64,000 bases of DNA. Origin: JBAZDC01 sp041654595. Lineage in GTDB: Bacteria > Pseudomonadota > Gammaproteobacteria > Burkholderiales > Burkholderiaceae_B. The DNA lies in NCBI GenBank assembly GCA_964551305.1, contig CAZKBT010000001.1, positions 70,564 to 134,563 of the forward strand, in the 5' to 3' direction. Below are positions 37,426 through 46,215 of the stretch, one piece after another. Every line of letters begins with the position of its first letter. Positions within the stretch are counted from its first letter, which is position 1. Both the position numbers and the translations under genes were made by a program. The notes below the pieces were generated by a model. The model searched no databases. It had not been told where the DNA came from and saw nothing but the letters and a program-made list of their open reading frames with translations.

Positions 37426-38928
37426 TCAAGATCTCTGCAGCACTTCCTTCAACGCGGCCAGCAACCGCTCGAAGCTGGCGACGATTTCGTGCTCGGCCAC
37501 GCAGCCGTAGCCCAGCAACAGGCCCTGGCGACGCGCCGCATCGCCCGAGTAATAGCGGGACAAGGCGCGCGTGAGGACGCCTTTGCGGCCAGCCGCTCGC
37601 ACGACCGCGCGGTCATCGGCTCCTTCCGGCAGATTCAACACGATATGCAGCCCGGCTTCACTGTCGTCCTGGTGCAGCCAACCGGGGCCGAGACGCCGGT
37701 GGATCAGGTTCACCAGCATGGCCCGGCGGCGTCCGTAGATCAGCCGCATGCGGCGGATGTGCGCGGCATAGTGGCCTTGCGAAATGAACGCCGCCAATGC
37801 CGCGTGCGTGACCAGATGGCCCTCCCGGTACAGCTCCGCATGGGCGGCCTGGAAAGCCGCCGTCAGCATCTTGGGCAAGACCAGATACCCGACGCGCAAG
37901 CCGGGATACATGGTCTTGCTGAACGTGCCGATGTAAACGACGGGCGCGTCCGGCTCCAGCCCTCGCAGCGAGGATATGGGATGGCCCGAGAAACGGAATT
38001 CGCTGTCGTAGTCGTCTTCGATGATCCAGCTGCCGGATTGTCGGGCGATGGCCAGCAGCTGGCGCCGGCGGGCCAGCGACATGACAGCGCCCAGCGGATA
38101 CTGATGCGAAGGCGTCACGAAAATGAACCGCGGCGGCGCCAATGCAGAGGCGTCGGACAGGCACATGCCTTCCTGGTCGACCGGCACACTGAGCGTGCGC
38201 AGGCCGTTGGCGTCGAATATCGTGCGCGCCCCCCAATAGCTGGGATTCTCTATCCACGCCACGTCGCCGGGATTGCCCAGGACGCGGGTGGCCAGGTCGA
38301 TGGCCTGGTGCGAGCCCTCGGTGATCAGTATCTGCTCGGGCTCGCAGTCGATCGATCGCGTCATGGCCAAATGCTGCGCCAGCGCCTGGCGCAGCGCCGG
38401 CAGGCCGCCGCCGTAGGAATAGCCCAGCCATTCCGGCTCCGGATTGCGCCATAGCGCGGCCAGGATGCGGCCGAACTTCCTGTGCGGGAACGCTTCTACG
38501 TCGGGCTCGCCGGGCATGAACGCCCCGCGCCGATAAGGCACCGCCGAAACGCCGCTCACGATGCGCTCGCCGCGCTCGGACAACAGGGCCTGCACCGCGC
38601 CGCCCGTGGCAAGGGTGGGAGGGCGAACGGCGCGCAGATGCGTATCCGGCAAGGCGGCCGTGACGAAGGTGCCGCTGCCCTGCCTGCCGTCGGTATAGCC
38701 TTCGGCGGCCAATTGTTCGTATACGTGCGTAACGGTGTTGCGGGCGATGCCCAGGGATTGCGCCAGGTCGCGCGATGCCGGCAAGCGAGCTCCCGCGGCG
38801 ACGACGCCGTCCAGGATGGCTTGGCGCAGCGCATCGTAAAGACGCTTGTTCATGGGCGCCGGCAGGACGGCGTCCGCCTGCGCGGCAGCCAGCTTCGCCA
38901 TCAACATGTCACTGATCAGCGTCTTCAA
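37426..38928 (-). CDS. gabR: MocR/GabR-type PLP-dependent transcriptional regulator
   Basis: 500-residue regulator: N-terminal GntR winged helix (residues about 25-95, SRDLAQSLGIARNTVTHVYEQL) joined to a class I aminotransferase-like domain with PLP Lys in YIGTFSKTMYPGLRVGY. Divergent from gabT-gabD, so it most likely activates them in response to GABA and represses itself, as GabR does in Bacillus. The longest start is a TTG at 38928; the ATG at 38907 is an alternative. A MocR-type operator lies between it and gabT. Confidence 0.88.
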   Translation of the reverse strand: MKTLISDMLMAKLAAAQADAVLPAPMNKRLYDALRQAILDGVVAAGARLPASRDLAQSLGIARNTVTHVYEQLAAEGYTDGRQGSGTFVTAALPDTHLRAVRPPTLATGGAVQALLSERGERIVSGVSAVPYRRGAFMPGEPDVEAFPHRKFGRILAALWRNPEPEWLGYSYGGGLPALRQALAQHLAMTRSIDCEPEQILITEGSHQAIDLATRVLGNPGDVAWIENPSYWGARTIFDANGLRTLSVPVDQEGMCLSDASALAPPRFIFVTPSHQYPLGAVMSLARRRQLLAIARQSGSWIIEDDYDSEFRFSGHPISSLRGLEPDAPVVYIGTFSKTMYPGLRVGYLVLPKMLTAAFQAAHAELYREGHLVTHAALAAFISQGHYAAHIRRMRLIYGRRRAMLVNLIHRRLGPGWLHQDDSEAGLHIVLNLPEGADDRAVVRAAGRKGVLTRALSRYYSGDAARRQGLLLGYGCVAEHEIVASFERLLAALKEVLQRS

Positions 38929-38949
38929 TTGGCTCTATCTATTTTGAAA

Positions 38950-38976
38950 AAGTGGATCTCTTGTTTAGGTCCATTC
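38950..38976. promoter_or_regulatory. Probable GabR/MocR operator
   Basis: AAGTGGATCT (38950-38959) and the inverted AGAATGGACCTA (complement of 38966-38977) form an imperfect inverted repeat. Each half resembles the AAGTGGWCTA half-site known for MocR regulators such as PdxR. A TTGAAA element overlaps the left side and could be the gabT -35. Confidence 0.55.
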
Positions 38977-39064
38977 TAGCATTTAATGGCTGCATCACTT
39001 TTATCCTCATCATCCGCCGGACCGCATCCGACGCGCGGCCCGGCCTCCCACCGAGAGGCGACGT

Positions 39065-40327
39065 ATGAGCAACCAGAAGCTGAACGAGAGACGTGTCCAA
39101 GCCACCCCCGGCGGCATCGGCGTGATGTGCGATTTTTACGTTGCGCGCGCCGAGAACGCCACGCTGTGGGATGTCGAGGGCCGTGAATACATCGATTTCG
39201 CGGCCGGCATCGCCGTGCTCAATACGGGGCACCGCCATCCCAAAGTCATCGGCGCGATCGCCGCCCAGCTGGACAGCTTCACACATACGGCCTACCAGAT
39301 CGTGCCGTACGAAGGCTACGTCGAGCTGGCGGAGCGCCTGAACGAGCTCGCCCCCATCGACGGGCCGGCCAAGACCGCGTTTTTCACCACCGGCGCCGAA
39401 GCGGTGGAAAATGCCGTCAAAATCGCCCGCAGCCATACGAAGCGTCCGGGCGTGATCGCGTTCACGGGCGGATTCCACGGCCGCACGCTGCTGGGCATGG
39501 CGCTGACCGGCAAGGTGGCGCCCTACAAGTTGTCGTTCGGCTCCATGCCCGGCGACATTTTCCACGTGCCCTTCCCAGGCAAGACACAGGGCGTGACCGT
39601 GGCCGACTCGCTCAAAGCGCTGGACTTCCTGTTCAAGGCCGACATCGACCCGCAGCGAGTGGCCGCCATCATCATCGAGCCGGTGCAGGGCGAAGGCGGA
39701 TTCAACATCGCCCCGCCCGAGCTGCTCCAGGCGCTGCGCCGGGTGTGCGACCAGCACGGCATCCTGCTCATCGCCGACGAAGTGCAGACGGGATTCGGGC
39801 GAACCGGAAAAATGTTCGCCATGGAGCACCATGCGGTCAAGCCCGACCTGATCACCGTGGCCAAAAGCCTGGGCGGCGGGATACCCATTTCCGGTGTCAT
39901 CGGCCGCGCGCCGATCATGGACGCGCCCGCGCCCGGCGGCCTGGGCGGCACCTATGCCGGCAATCCGCTGGCCGTCGCGGCCTCGCTGGCGGTGCTGGAC
40001 ATACTCCGGGAAGATCGGCTGCCGGAACGCGCCGTGCGCCTGGGCAAGCAGCTGCAAGACCGGCTCGATGGGCTGCGCGGGAACAACCCCGCGATCGCGG
40101 AAGTGCGCGGCCTGGGCTCGATGGTCGCGATCGAGATGCATGATCCCGAGACGGGCAATCCCGACGCCGACGCCGTCAAGCGCGTGCAGCAAAAGGCGTT
40201 GGCCCAGGGCCTGGTTTTGCTAAGCTGTGGGGTACATGGGAATGTGTTGCGCTTCCTCTATCCGCTGACCATTCCCGACGCGCAGTTCGCACGCGCCCTG
40301 GACATCCTGTCCGACGCGCTCGGCTGA
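39065..40327 (+). CDS. gabT: 4-aminobutyrate transaminase
   Basis: 420-residue class III aminotransferase moving the amino group of GABA to 2-oxoglutarate. PLP Lys267 is in LITVAKSLGGG; the FTGGFHGRT, EPVQGEGG and ADEVQTGFGRTG motifs are intact. CCGAGAGGCGACGT precedes the ATG. gabD follows after 37 bp, forming the GABA shunt operon. Confidence 0.94.
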   Translation: MSNQKLNERRVQATPGGIGVMCDFYVARAENATLWDVEGREYIDFAAGIAVLNTGHRHPKVIGAIAAQLDSFTHTAYQIVPYEGYVELAERLNELAPIDGPAKTAFFTTGAEAVENAVKIARSHTKRPGVIAFTGGFHGRTLLGMALTGKVAPYKLSFGSMPGDIFHVPFPGKTQGVTVADSLKALDFLFKADIDPQRVAAIIIEPVQGEGGFNIAPPELLQALRRVCDQHGILLIADEVQTGFGRTGKMFAMEHHAVKPDLITVAKSLGGGIPISGVIGRAPIMDAPAPGGLGGTYAGNPLAVAASLAVLDILREDRLPERAVRLGKQLQDRLDGLRGNNPAIAEVRGLGSMVAIEMHDPETGNPDADAVKRVQQKALAQGLVLLSCGVHGNVLRFLYPLTIPDAQFARALDILSDALG

Positions 40328-40364
40328 GCCCCCCGCATACGCACTCACGATAAGGATCAACGCC

Positions 40365-41840
40365 ATGTCCACTTTATCCGTACCTCTGAGCCGTCCCGAT
40401 CTGTTTCGCCAAGCTTGCTACATCGATGGGAAATGGATCGGCGCCGACGGCCACGACACGATCGCGGTGACCAATCCCGCCACCGGCAAGACCATTGCCT
40501 CGGTGCCCAAGCTGGGGCGGGCGCAGACCGAACAGGCTATCGCCGGCGCGCAGGCCGCCTTGCCGGCCTGGAGCGCGAAAACCGGCAAGGAACGCGCCGC
40601 CGTCCTGCAAACCTGGGCCCGCCTGATGATGGATAACCAGCAAGACTTGGCCGCCATCATGACGTCCGAGCAGGGCAAGCCCCTTGCCGAAGCCGCGGGC
40701 GAAATCGCCTATGCCGCGTCGTTCCTGGAATGGTTCGCCGAAGAAGCGAAACGCGTCGACGGCGACGTGCTGCAAAGTCCCAAGGCCGGCCAGCGCCTGC
40801 TGGTGCTGAAGCAGGCCATCGGCGTATGCGCCGCCATTACGCCCTGGAACTTCCCGGCGGCGATGATCACCCGCAAAGCCGGCCCGGCGCTGGCGGCGGG
40901 CTGCACCATGATCGTCAAGCCTGCCCAACAGACGCCCTTGACTGCCCTGGCCCTGGCCGCGCTGGCCGAGGAAGCGGGCGTGCCGGCCGGCGTGCTGCAC
41001 GTGGTGACCGGCAGCTCGCGCGAAATCGGCGCCGCGCTATGTGAAAGCGAAACGGTTCGCAAGCTGAGTTTCACCGGCTCGACCGAAGTCGGCCGTACCC
41101 TGATGGAGCAATGCGCGCCCACCATCAAGAAATTGTCGCTGGAACTGGGCGGCAACGCACCGCTCATCGTGTTCGACGACGCGGACCTGGACGCGGCCAT
41201 CGAGGGCATCATCGCATCGAAATACCGCAACGCGGGGCAGACCTGCGTCTGCGCCAACCGGATCTACGTCCAGGACGGAGTCTACGAAGAGATCGCCAAG
41301 CGCCTGGTCGACAAGGTCAATGCCATGAAAGTCGGCGACGGCTTCGAGGCCGGCGTCACGCAAGGCCCGCTGATCGACCAGGACGCCGTGGAAAAGATCC
41401 GGGAACACATCGCCGACGCCGTCCAGCAGGGCGCGCGCGTGATCGCCGGCGGCAAGGCCCATGCGCTGGGAGGCACGTTCTTCGAGCCGACCATCGTGCG
41501 CGACGTCACGCAATCCATGCGATTCGCATCGGAAGAAACCTTCGGTCCGGTTGCCCCGCTGTTCCGCTTCAAAGACGAGAAAGAAGCCGTCCGGCATGCC
41601 AACGACACGATCTTCGGATTGGCGGCGTATTTCTTCACCAAGGATTACGCGCGCGTCTGGCGCGTATCCGAAGCCCTGGAGTACGGCATCGTCGGCATCA
41701 ATACCGGCATCATATCCAACGAAGTGGGGCCGTTCGGCGGCGTCAAGCAATCCGGCCTGGGGCGCGAAGGCTCCAAGTACGGCATCGAGGAGTATCTGGA
41801 GGCCAAGTACCTGTGCATCGATCTCGGCGCGGGAAACTGA
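40365..41840 (+). CDS. gabD: Succinate-semialdehyde dehydrogenase
   Basis: 491-residue aldehyde dehydrogenase oxidising succinic semialdehyde to succinate. It has TPWNFPAAMITRK, FTGSTEVGRTLMEQC, the general base Glu in LELGGNAPLIVF and catalytic Cys in NAGQTCVCANRIY, where the second Cys (CVC) is the GabD-type redox pair. Second gene of the gabTD operon. Confidence 0.94.
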   Translation: MSTLSVPLSRPDLFRQACYIDGKWIGADGHDTIAVTNPATGKTIASVPKLGRAQTEQAIAGAQAALPAWSAKTGKERAAVLQTWARLMMDNQQDLAAIMTSEQGKPLAEAAGEIAYAASFLEWFAEEAKRVDGDVLQSPKAGQRLLVLKQAIGVCAAITPWNFPAAMITRKAGPALAAGCTMIVKPAQQTPLTALALAALAEEAGVPAGVLHVVTGSSREIGAALCESETVRKLSFTGSTEVGRTLMEQCAPTIKKLSLELGGNAPLIVFDDADLDAAIEGIIASKYRNAGQTCVCANRIYVQDGVYEEIAKRLVDKVNAMKVGDGFEAGVTQGPLIDQDAVEKIREHIADAVQQGARVIAGGKAHALGGTFFEPTIVRDVTQSMRFASEETFGPVAPLFRFKDEKEAVRHANDTIFGLAAYFFTKDYARVWRVSEALEYGIVGINTGIISNEVGPFGGVKQSGLGREGSKYGIEEYLEAKYLCIDLGAGN

Positions 41841-41896
41841 CGCGACAGGGGCCCTGATTTACCGTCGGACACGAGCGGACAACCGCCGCGCCCGGA

Positions 41897-43165
41897 TCAC
41901 GAACCCCGCTCGGCACCCAATAGCTCGGCCAGCGCCAATGCCATCACCTTGGTCGCCCGCCGCACGTCCTCGAGCGCCACGTTCTCGTCGGCCCGCTTCG
42001 CATTGGATTCGAGCAGTGTGCGCGGCCCGGCCCCGTACATCACCACCGGTATCCCCCGCTCGGCGTACAAGCGCGCGTCCGCATACAAGGGCGTCCCCAC
42101 GGCGGGAATCGACTCGCCCTTGATGTCCTGCGCCGCGCGCCGGATCGCCGAGACCAGGATCTCGTGACCCGGCAGCGGCCGCAGCGCATTGGCCCGCAAC
42201 AGCCGCCTGACGTCCACCCGTATGCCTTCCAGGCCGCGCACGGCGTCTTGAATCAGCGTGCGCACGTCCGCCTCCACCTCGTCGGGATCTTCTTCGGGAA
42301 TCAGGCGGCGATCCATCTTCAGCGTAACCTGGCCCGGCACGACGTTGGTATTCGTGCCGCCGCCTATCCACCCCACGATCATGGTCGGATGGCCGATCCC
42401 GTCCACCGAGGACTGAACGGCATTCAATTGATCAGCGCGCGCATAGATCGCGCTCAGGATGCGATTGGCCGCGCGCAGCGCATCATGCCCCGTATGCGGC
42501 ACGGCGCCGTGCGTCGCCTTGCCGTTGACGGCGACCTCGAATTGCAGGCAGCCGTTGTGCGCCATGACGACGGCATAGCTGAACGCCGCGCAGACCACGT
42601 AATCCGGCTCGACCAGCCCTTGCTCGAGCAGCCAGCCCGGACCCAGCAGACCGCCAAACTCTTCATCGTAGGTAAAGTGAAACTCCACCGTACCCTTCAG
42701 CGCCGCGCCGGATTCCTCCAGCGCCCGGACGGCGAACAGATAGGTGGCGAAATCGCTTTTGGAAACGGCCGCCGCGCGGCCATACAGCCGGCCGTCATGC
42801 ACCTCGCCGCCATACGGCGGCTTGGTCCAGCCGTCGCCGGGCGGCACGACGTCGCCGTGCGCGTTGAGCGCAATGGTCGGGCCCGGCCCATATTCGCGCC
42901 GCACGACCAGATTGGTGATGCTTTGCATGCCATAGTCCCGCACGCGTTCGATCGGCACCGGATGCCGCTCGACCTTCCAGCCCCATTGCTCGAGCGTGTC
43001 CGCCACCGCGCGCGCGTGGGGCGCGTTGTCGCCGGGCGGCGTATCGGTCGGGATCCGCACCAGCCGCTGCAGGAACGCGACTTCGTCATCGAAATGCCCG
43101 TCTATCCAATCGGTCAGTCGGTCGTTCACGGTGTTGCCAGCCATTGCACTTTTTTCCTTCTTCAT
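41897..43165 (-). CDS. M20-family amidohydrolase (ArgE/DapE-like)
   Basis: 422-residue zinc hydrolase. Metal ligands are in NAHGDVVPPGDGW (His-x-Asp), the catalytic Glu-Glu in FTYDEEFGG, with a dimerisation insert between about 190 and 300 (NGKATHGAVPHTG). Only 4 bp downstream of the dihydropyrimidinase gene, so it plausibly hydrolyses the N-carbamoyl or N-acyl product of ring opening. Two starts are possible; 43144 (MAGNTV) has a better AAGGA site. Substrate is inferred from context. Confidence 0.82.
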   Translation of the reverse strand: MKKEKSAMAGNTVNDRLTDWIDGHFDDEVAFLQRLVRIPTDTPPGDNAPHARAVADTLEQWGWKVERHPVPIERVRDYGMQSITNLVVRREYGPGPTIALNAHGDVVPPGDGWTKPPYGGEVHDGRLYGRAAAVSKSDFATYLFAVRALEESGAALKGTVEFHFTYDEEFGGLLGPGWLLEQGLVEPDYVVCAAFSYAVVMAHNGCLQFEVAVNGKATHGAVPHTGHDALRAANRILSAIYARADQLNAVQSSVDGIGHPTMIVGWIGGGTNTNVVPGQVTLKMDRRLIPEEDPDEVEADVRTLIQDAVRGLEGIRVDVRRLLRANALRPLPGHEILVSAIRRAAQDIKGESIPAVGTPLYADARLYAERGIPVVMYGAGPRTLLESNAKRADENVALEDVRRATKVMALALAELLGAERGS

Positions 43166-43169
43166 GCTT

Positions 43170-44579
43170 TCAGTAACCGCCCACTTCGCCGCGCTTGACG
43201 AAGCGGCCGTTGCCGGGCTTGCCCAGCCAGTGCTCGCCGTCGACGATCATCTCGCCGCGCAGGAACACTTTCTTTACACGCCCATGCACATGCCGGCCCT
43301 CGAACAAAGTGTAATCGCAGGCGCCGTGATGCGTATGAGCGGAAATCGTGTGGCACTCTTGCGGATCGAACAGCACGACGTCGGCATCGCTGCCCACGGC
43401 TATGGTGCCTTTGCGCGGAAACAGGCCGAACAGCTTGGCCGGCGCGGTCGAAGTCAGCTCCACGAAGCGGTTCAAGGATATCTTGTTCTTGCGCACGCCG
43501 CCGTCATAGATCACCGTCATGCGTGTTTCGACGCCGGGCACGCCGTTCGGTATCAGCGAAAAGTCGTCCTTGCCGTAAGGTTTCTGGCGCACGCGGCCAA
43601 GATGCCCCTCTTTCATGCAGAACGGGCAATGGTCTGTGGAGACGAGCTGCAGATCGTCGGTCTTCAACGCCGTCCACAAAGCCTTTTGCGACTCCTTGTC
43701 GCGCAACGGCGGGCTCATCACGTAACGCGCCACGTCGAAGCCCTCTTTCTCATACTCCGAGTCGTCGAAGAACAGATAGTGCGGGCAGGTTTCGGCGAAC
43801 ACCGGTATGCCGAGATCGCGGGCTTCGACCACATGCTTCAGCGCTTCCTTGGCCGACAAATGCACGAAGTACACCGGGGCCTCGGCCAGCTCGGCCAGGC
43901 GGATGCCGCGATGCGTCGCCTCGCCCTCCATCAGCGCCGGCCGCGTCAGTCCGTGATAGCGCGGCGACGTATGTCCTTGCTCCAGCGCCTCTTTGATCAG
44001 CAGCTCGATGATGGTGCCGTTCTCCGCGTGCAACGCCACCATGCCGCCGTGCTGTCCCACCATGCGCATTGCCCTGAAGATGGCGGCATCGTCGACCATC
44101 ACCGAATTCGGATAGGCCATGAACATCTTGAAGCTGCTCACGCCCTCGTGGCGGATGGCGGTCTTCATGTCCGCCAGCACGTTCTCGTCGACATGAGTGA
44201 CGATCACGTGAAAGCCGTAGTCGATGCTCGCCTTGTCGCCGGCCGTCGTCTGCGCGCGCGCAATCGCTTCCAGCGGGCTGGTGCCCTTGTTCTGGAAAGC
44301 GAAATCGATGATGGTCGTCGTGCCGCCGAACGCGGCGGCCTTCGTCCCAGATTCAAACGTATCGCACGTGGTCGAATCGCCGAACGTGTTCTCCATGTGG
44401 GTGTGGCAGTCGACGCCGCCGGGCAGCACGTACAGCCCTTCGGCGTCGACGACGGTCACGTCCTCGCCGACCGGCAGCGACCGGCCTATCGTCTGGATGC
44501 GGCCGTCATCCATCAGGATGTCGGCGACATAGTTGTCCACAGCGGTAATAATGCGTCCGTTACGAATGAGCGTAGGCAT
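43170..44579 (-). CDS. hydA: Dihydropyrimidinase / D-hydantoinase
   Basis: 469-residue cyclic amidohydrolase opening dihydrouracil or hydantoin rings. Binuclear zinc ligands: HTHMENTF near residue 58, the carboxylated Lys in SSFKMFMAYP, His in VALHAENG and in YFVHLSAKEA, and Asp in VSTDHCPF. Length is normal for the family. It lies between an M20 hydrolase and a DHDPS-family gene on the same strand. A pyrimidine or other cyclic-amide catabolic operon is likely, but the pyd genes usually adjacent (preTA) are absent. Confidence 0.93.
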   Translation of the reverse strand: MPTLIRNGRIITAVDNYVADILMDDGRIQTIGRSLPVGEDVTVVDAEGLYVLPGGVDCHTHMENTFGDSTTCDTFESGTKAAAFGGTTTIIDFAFQNKGTSPLEAIARAQTTAGDKASIDYGFHVIVTHVDENVLADMKTAIRHEGVSSFKMFMAYPNSVMVDDAAIFRAMRMVGQHGGMVALHAENGTIIELLIKEALEQGHTSPRYHGLTRPALMEGEATHRGIRLAELAEAPVYFVHLSAKEALKHVVEARDLGIPVFAETCPHYLFFDDSEYEKEGFDVARYVMSPPLRDKESQKALWTALKTDDLQLVSTDHCPFCMKEGHLGRVRQKPYGKDDFSLIPNGVPGVETRMTVIYDGGVRKNKISLNRFVELTSTAPAKLFGLFPRKGTIAVGSDADVVLFDPQECHTISAHTHHGACDYTLFEGRHVHGRVKKVFLRGEMIVDGEHWLGKPGNGRFVKRGEVGGY

Positions 44580-44597
44580 GGCTGCTCCTGTGATGAG

Positions 44598-45527
44598 TCA
44601 AAGTCCGGCGGCTTTCATCGCCTGTTCCAGCATGGCGATTTCCGATTTCGGCAAGGCGGGGATGGGCGATCGCACCGCGTCGTTCTTCAGGCGGCCCAGC
44701 AACTTCAGGCACGTCTTGAGGCGGGCGTTCGCGTACCCGCCCGGGCTGGCGCCGTAGATCGCCTTGGCCAATGGATAGATGCGCGCATTCATCGCTCTCG
44801 CCCGCGGCAGGTCGCCCTCGCGCACGGCGCGCTCCAAATCCACGATGATGTCGGGAATCACGATGGCCAGGCTGACCAGGCTGCCTTCGGAACCCAGCGC
44901 GAAGCAGGAAAACAGGTGCTCGTCGCCGGATGCCATGACCGCGACGCGCGGCGCAATCCGCTTTACCAGCGCTCTGTTGCCTTCATACGCGCTGGTTTCC
45001 CAGCTGCCTTCCTTGATGCCCACGACGTGGTGCAGGCGCACCAGCGCTTCGAGCGTGGCATGGCTATAGGCCATGGCTCCCGCGTTCACACCCGCCTGAT
45101 ACAACATCAGTGGCATCTGGGCGGCGTCATTGGCAATGACGTGGTGCCGGACCGCCATCTCGGTCGTATGCGAAAGCGCCCACGAGAATGGCGGGAAGAT
45201 CAGCGCGATGTCGGCGCCCGCCTCCCTGGCCTGCGCCGTATCCTGCCTTGCCTCGTAGCTGTTCTCCGCATTGATGCCGTTGACCAGGATGGAACGCTTG
45301 CCGCACACTTCGTCGGCCACTTCGAGCACGCGCAGCTTCTCGCGCGAATTCAGCATGAAGTTCTCGCCGGCATGCCCGTTGACCAGCAAGCCGACGATCC
45401 CGTCCCGGGAAGACACCTCGTCGATGTGCTCTGCCAGCGCTCCTTCGTCGACCCGTCCATCCGGCGTGAACGGGCATATCGTCGCCGCATAAACGCCATT
45501 GAAATCATTCTTTTCGCTCGTAAACAT
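44598..45527 (-). CDS. DHDPS/NAL-family aldolase-lyase
   Basis: 309-residue TIM-barrel enzyme. Schiff-base Lys172 in VVGIKEGSWE and Tyr143 in LMLYQAG are present. The usual GTTGE loop reads VNGHAGENF, so it is not lysine-pathway DapA. It overlaps the oxidase remnant by one base (TAATG) and precedes hydA. It likely acts on a 2-oxo acid in the same catabolic route. Confidence 0.85.
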   Translation of the reverse strand: MFTSEKNDFNGVYAATICPFTPDGRVDEGALAEHIDEVSSRDGIVGLLVNGHAGENFMLNSREKLRVLEVADEVCGKRSILVNGINAENSYEARQDTAQAREAGADIALIFPPFSWALSHTTEMAVRHHVIANDAAQMPLMLYQAGVNAGAMAYSHATLEALVRLHHVVGIKEGSWETSAYEGNRALVKRIAPRVAVMASGDEHLFSCFALGSEGSLVSLAIVIPDIIVDLERAVREGDLPRARAMNARIYPLAKAIYGASPGGYANARLKTCLKLLGRLKNDAVRSPIPALPKSEIAMLEQAMKAAGL

Positions 45528-45853
45528 TAACGTTCCTCATCGGCCGGCTGCGTATCGAGCAGGCGGCCAGGATCAAATAAAGGCATCTCGGGCAAGCCGC
45601 CCAGGATGTGTTGCGCAATGATCTTTCCCATGAACGGACCGCTGGTGTAGCCCGAATGGGCGCTTCCCACGACATAGGCGTTCTCCACGCCGGGCACGTC
45701 GCCGATGATGGGCATCGCGTCCGCCGTTTCCGCCTCCAGCCCGAGCCAGACCCGCGCAATCCGCCCTTCGGCCAAAGCCGGTATGACGTAGCGCGCCAGG
45801 CGCATATTGCCGATCAGGTTCTCGGGTATGGCCTCGACGCCGCCCCGCCCGCG
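45527..45853 (-). pseudogene. FAD-dependent amine oxidase, C-terminal remnant
   Basis: About 109 codons matching the C-terminus of DadA/glycine-oxidase-like flavoenzymes: GGVEAIPENLIGN, AMPIIGDVPGVENAYVV, GSAHSGYTSGPFMGK. The FAD-binding N-terminal two-thirds is missing; at about 45850 the sequence switches abruptly to the acyl-CoA dehydrogenase on the other strand. It would have been the first gene of the operon running into the DHDPS-family gene. Confidence 0.85.
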
Positions 45854-46194
45854 ATCGCCATCAGTTCGGCCAGCCCATCACTCAATTCCAGGTCATCCAG
45901 CACAAATTCGCGGACATGCAAATGATGGCGGAAACCGCCCGCGTGCTGACCTATCGCGTGGCCGACATGCTGGATGCCGGCCTCACTCCCAATATGGAAA
46001 CCGCGATCGCCAAAGTCACGGCGACCGAAAACAACAACCGTTGCGCCGACATGGGCATACAGATCATGGGCGGCGCCGGGCTCATGATGGACTATGAAAT
46101 GCAGATGTACTTCCGGGACGCCCGCGTGGGCACCATAGGCGGGGGCACCAACGAAATCATGCGCACGGTCATCGCCAGGCAAATGAACCTTTAA
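45847..46194 (+). pseudogene. Acyl-CoA dehydrogenase, C-terminal remnant
   Basis: About 116 codons of the C-terminal helical domain: ARDRHQFGQPITQFQVIQHK, GIQIMGGAGLMMDYEMQ, GTIGGGTNEIMRTVIARQ. The reading is intact, but the first 260 or so residues, including the flavin-binding part, are gone. In normal family members the conserved Tyr that precedes ARDRHQFG is replaced here by GC-rich sequence from the oxidase side. It was the first gene of the plus-strand operon with the CoA-transferase. Confidence 0.87.
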
Positions 46195-46215
46195 CGAACG
46201 AGACAAAGGCCCATC

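Noticed and set aside
42996..45530. 844-codon plus-strand open frame
   Set aside because: Antisense to hydA, the M20 hydrolase and the lyase gene, all of which have intact family motifs. Long shadow frames are common at this GC content.
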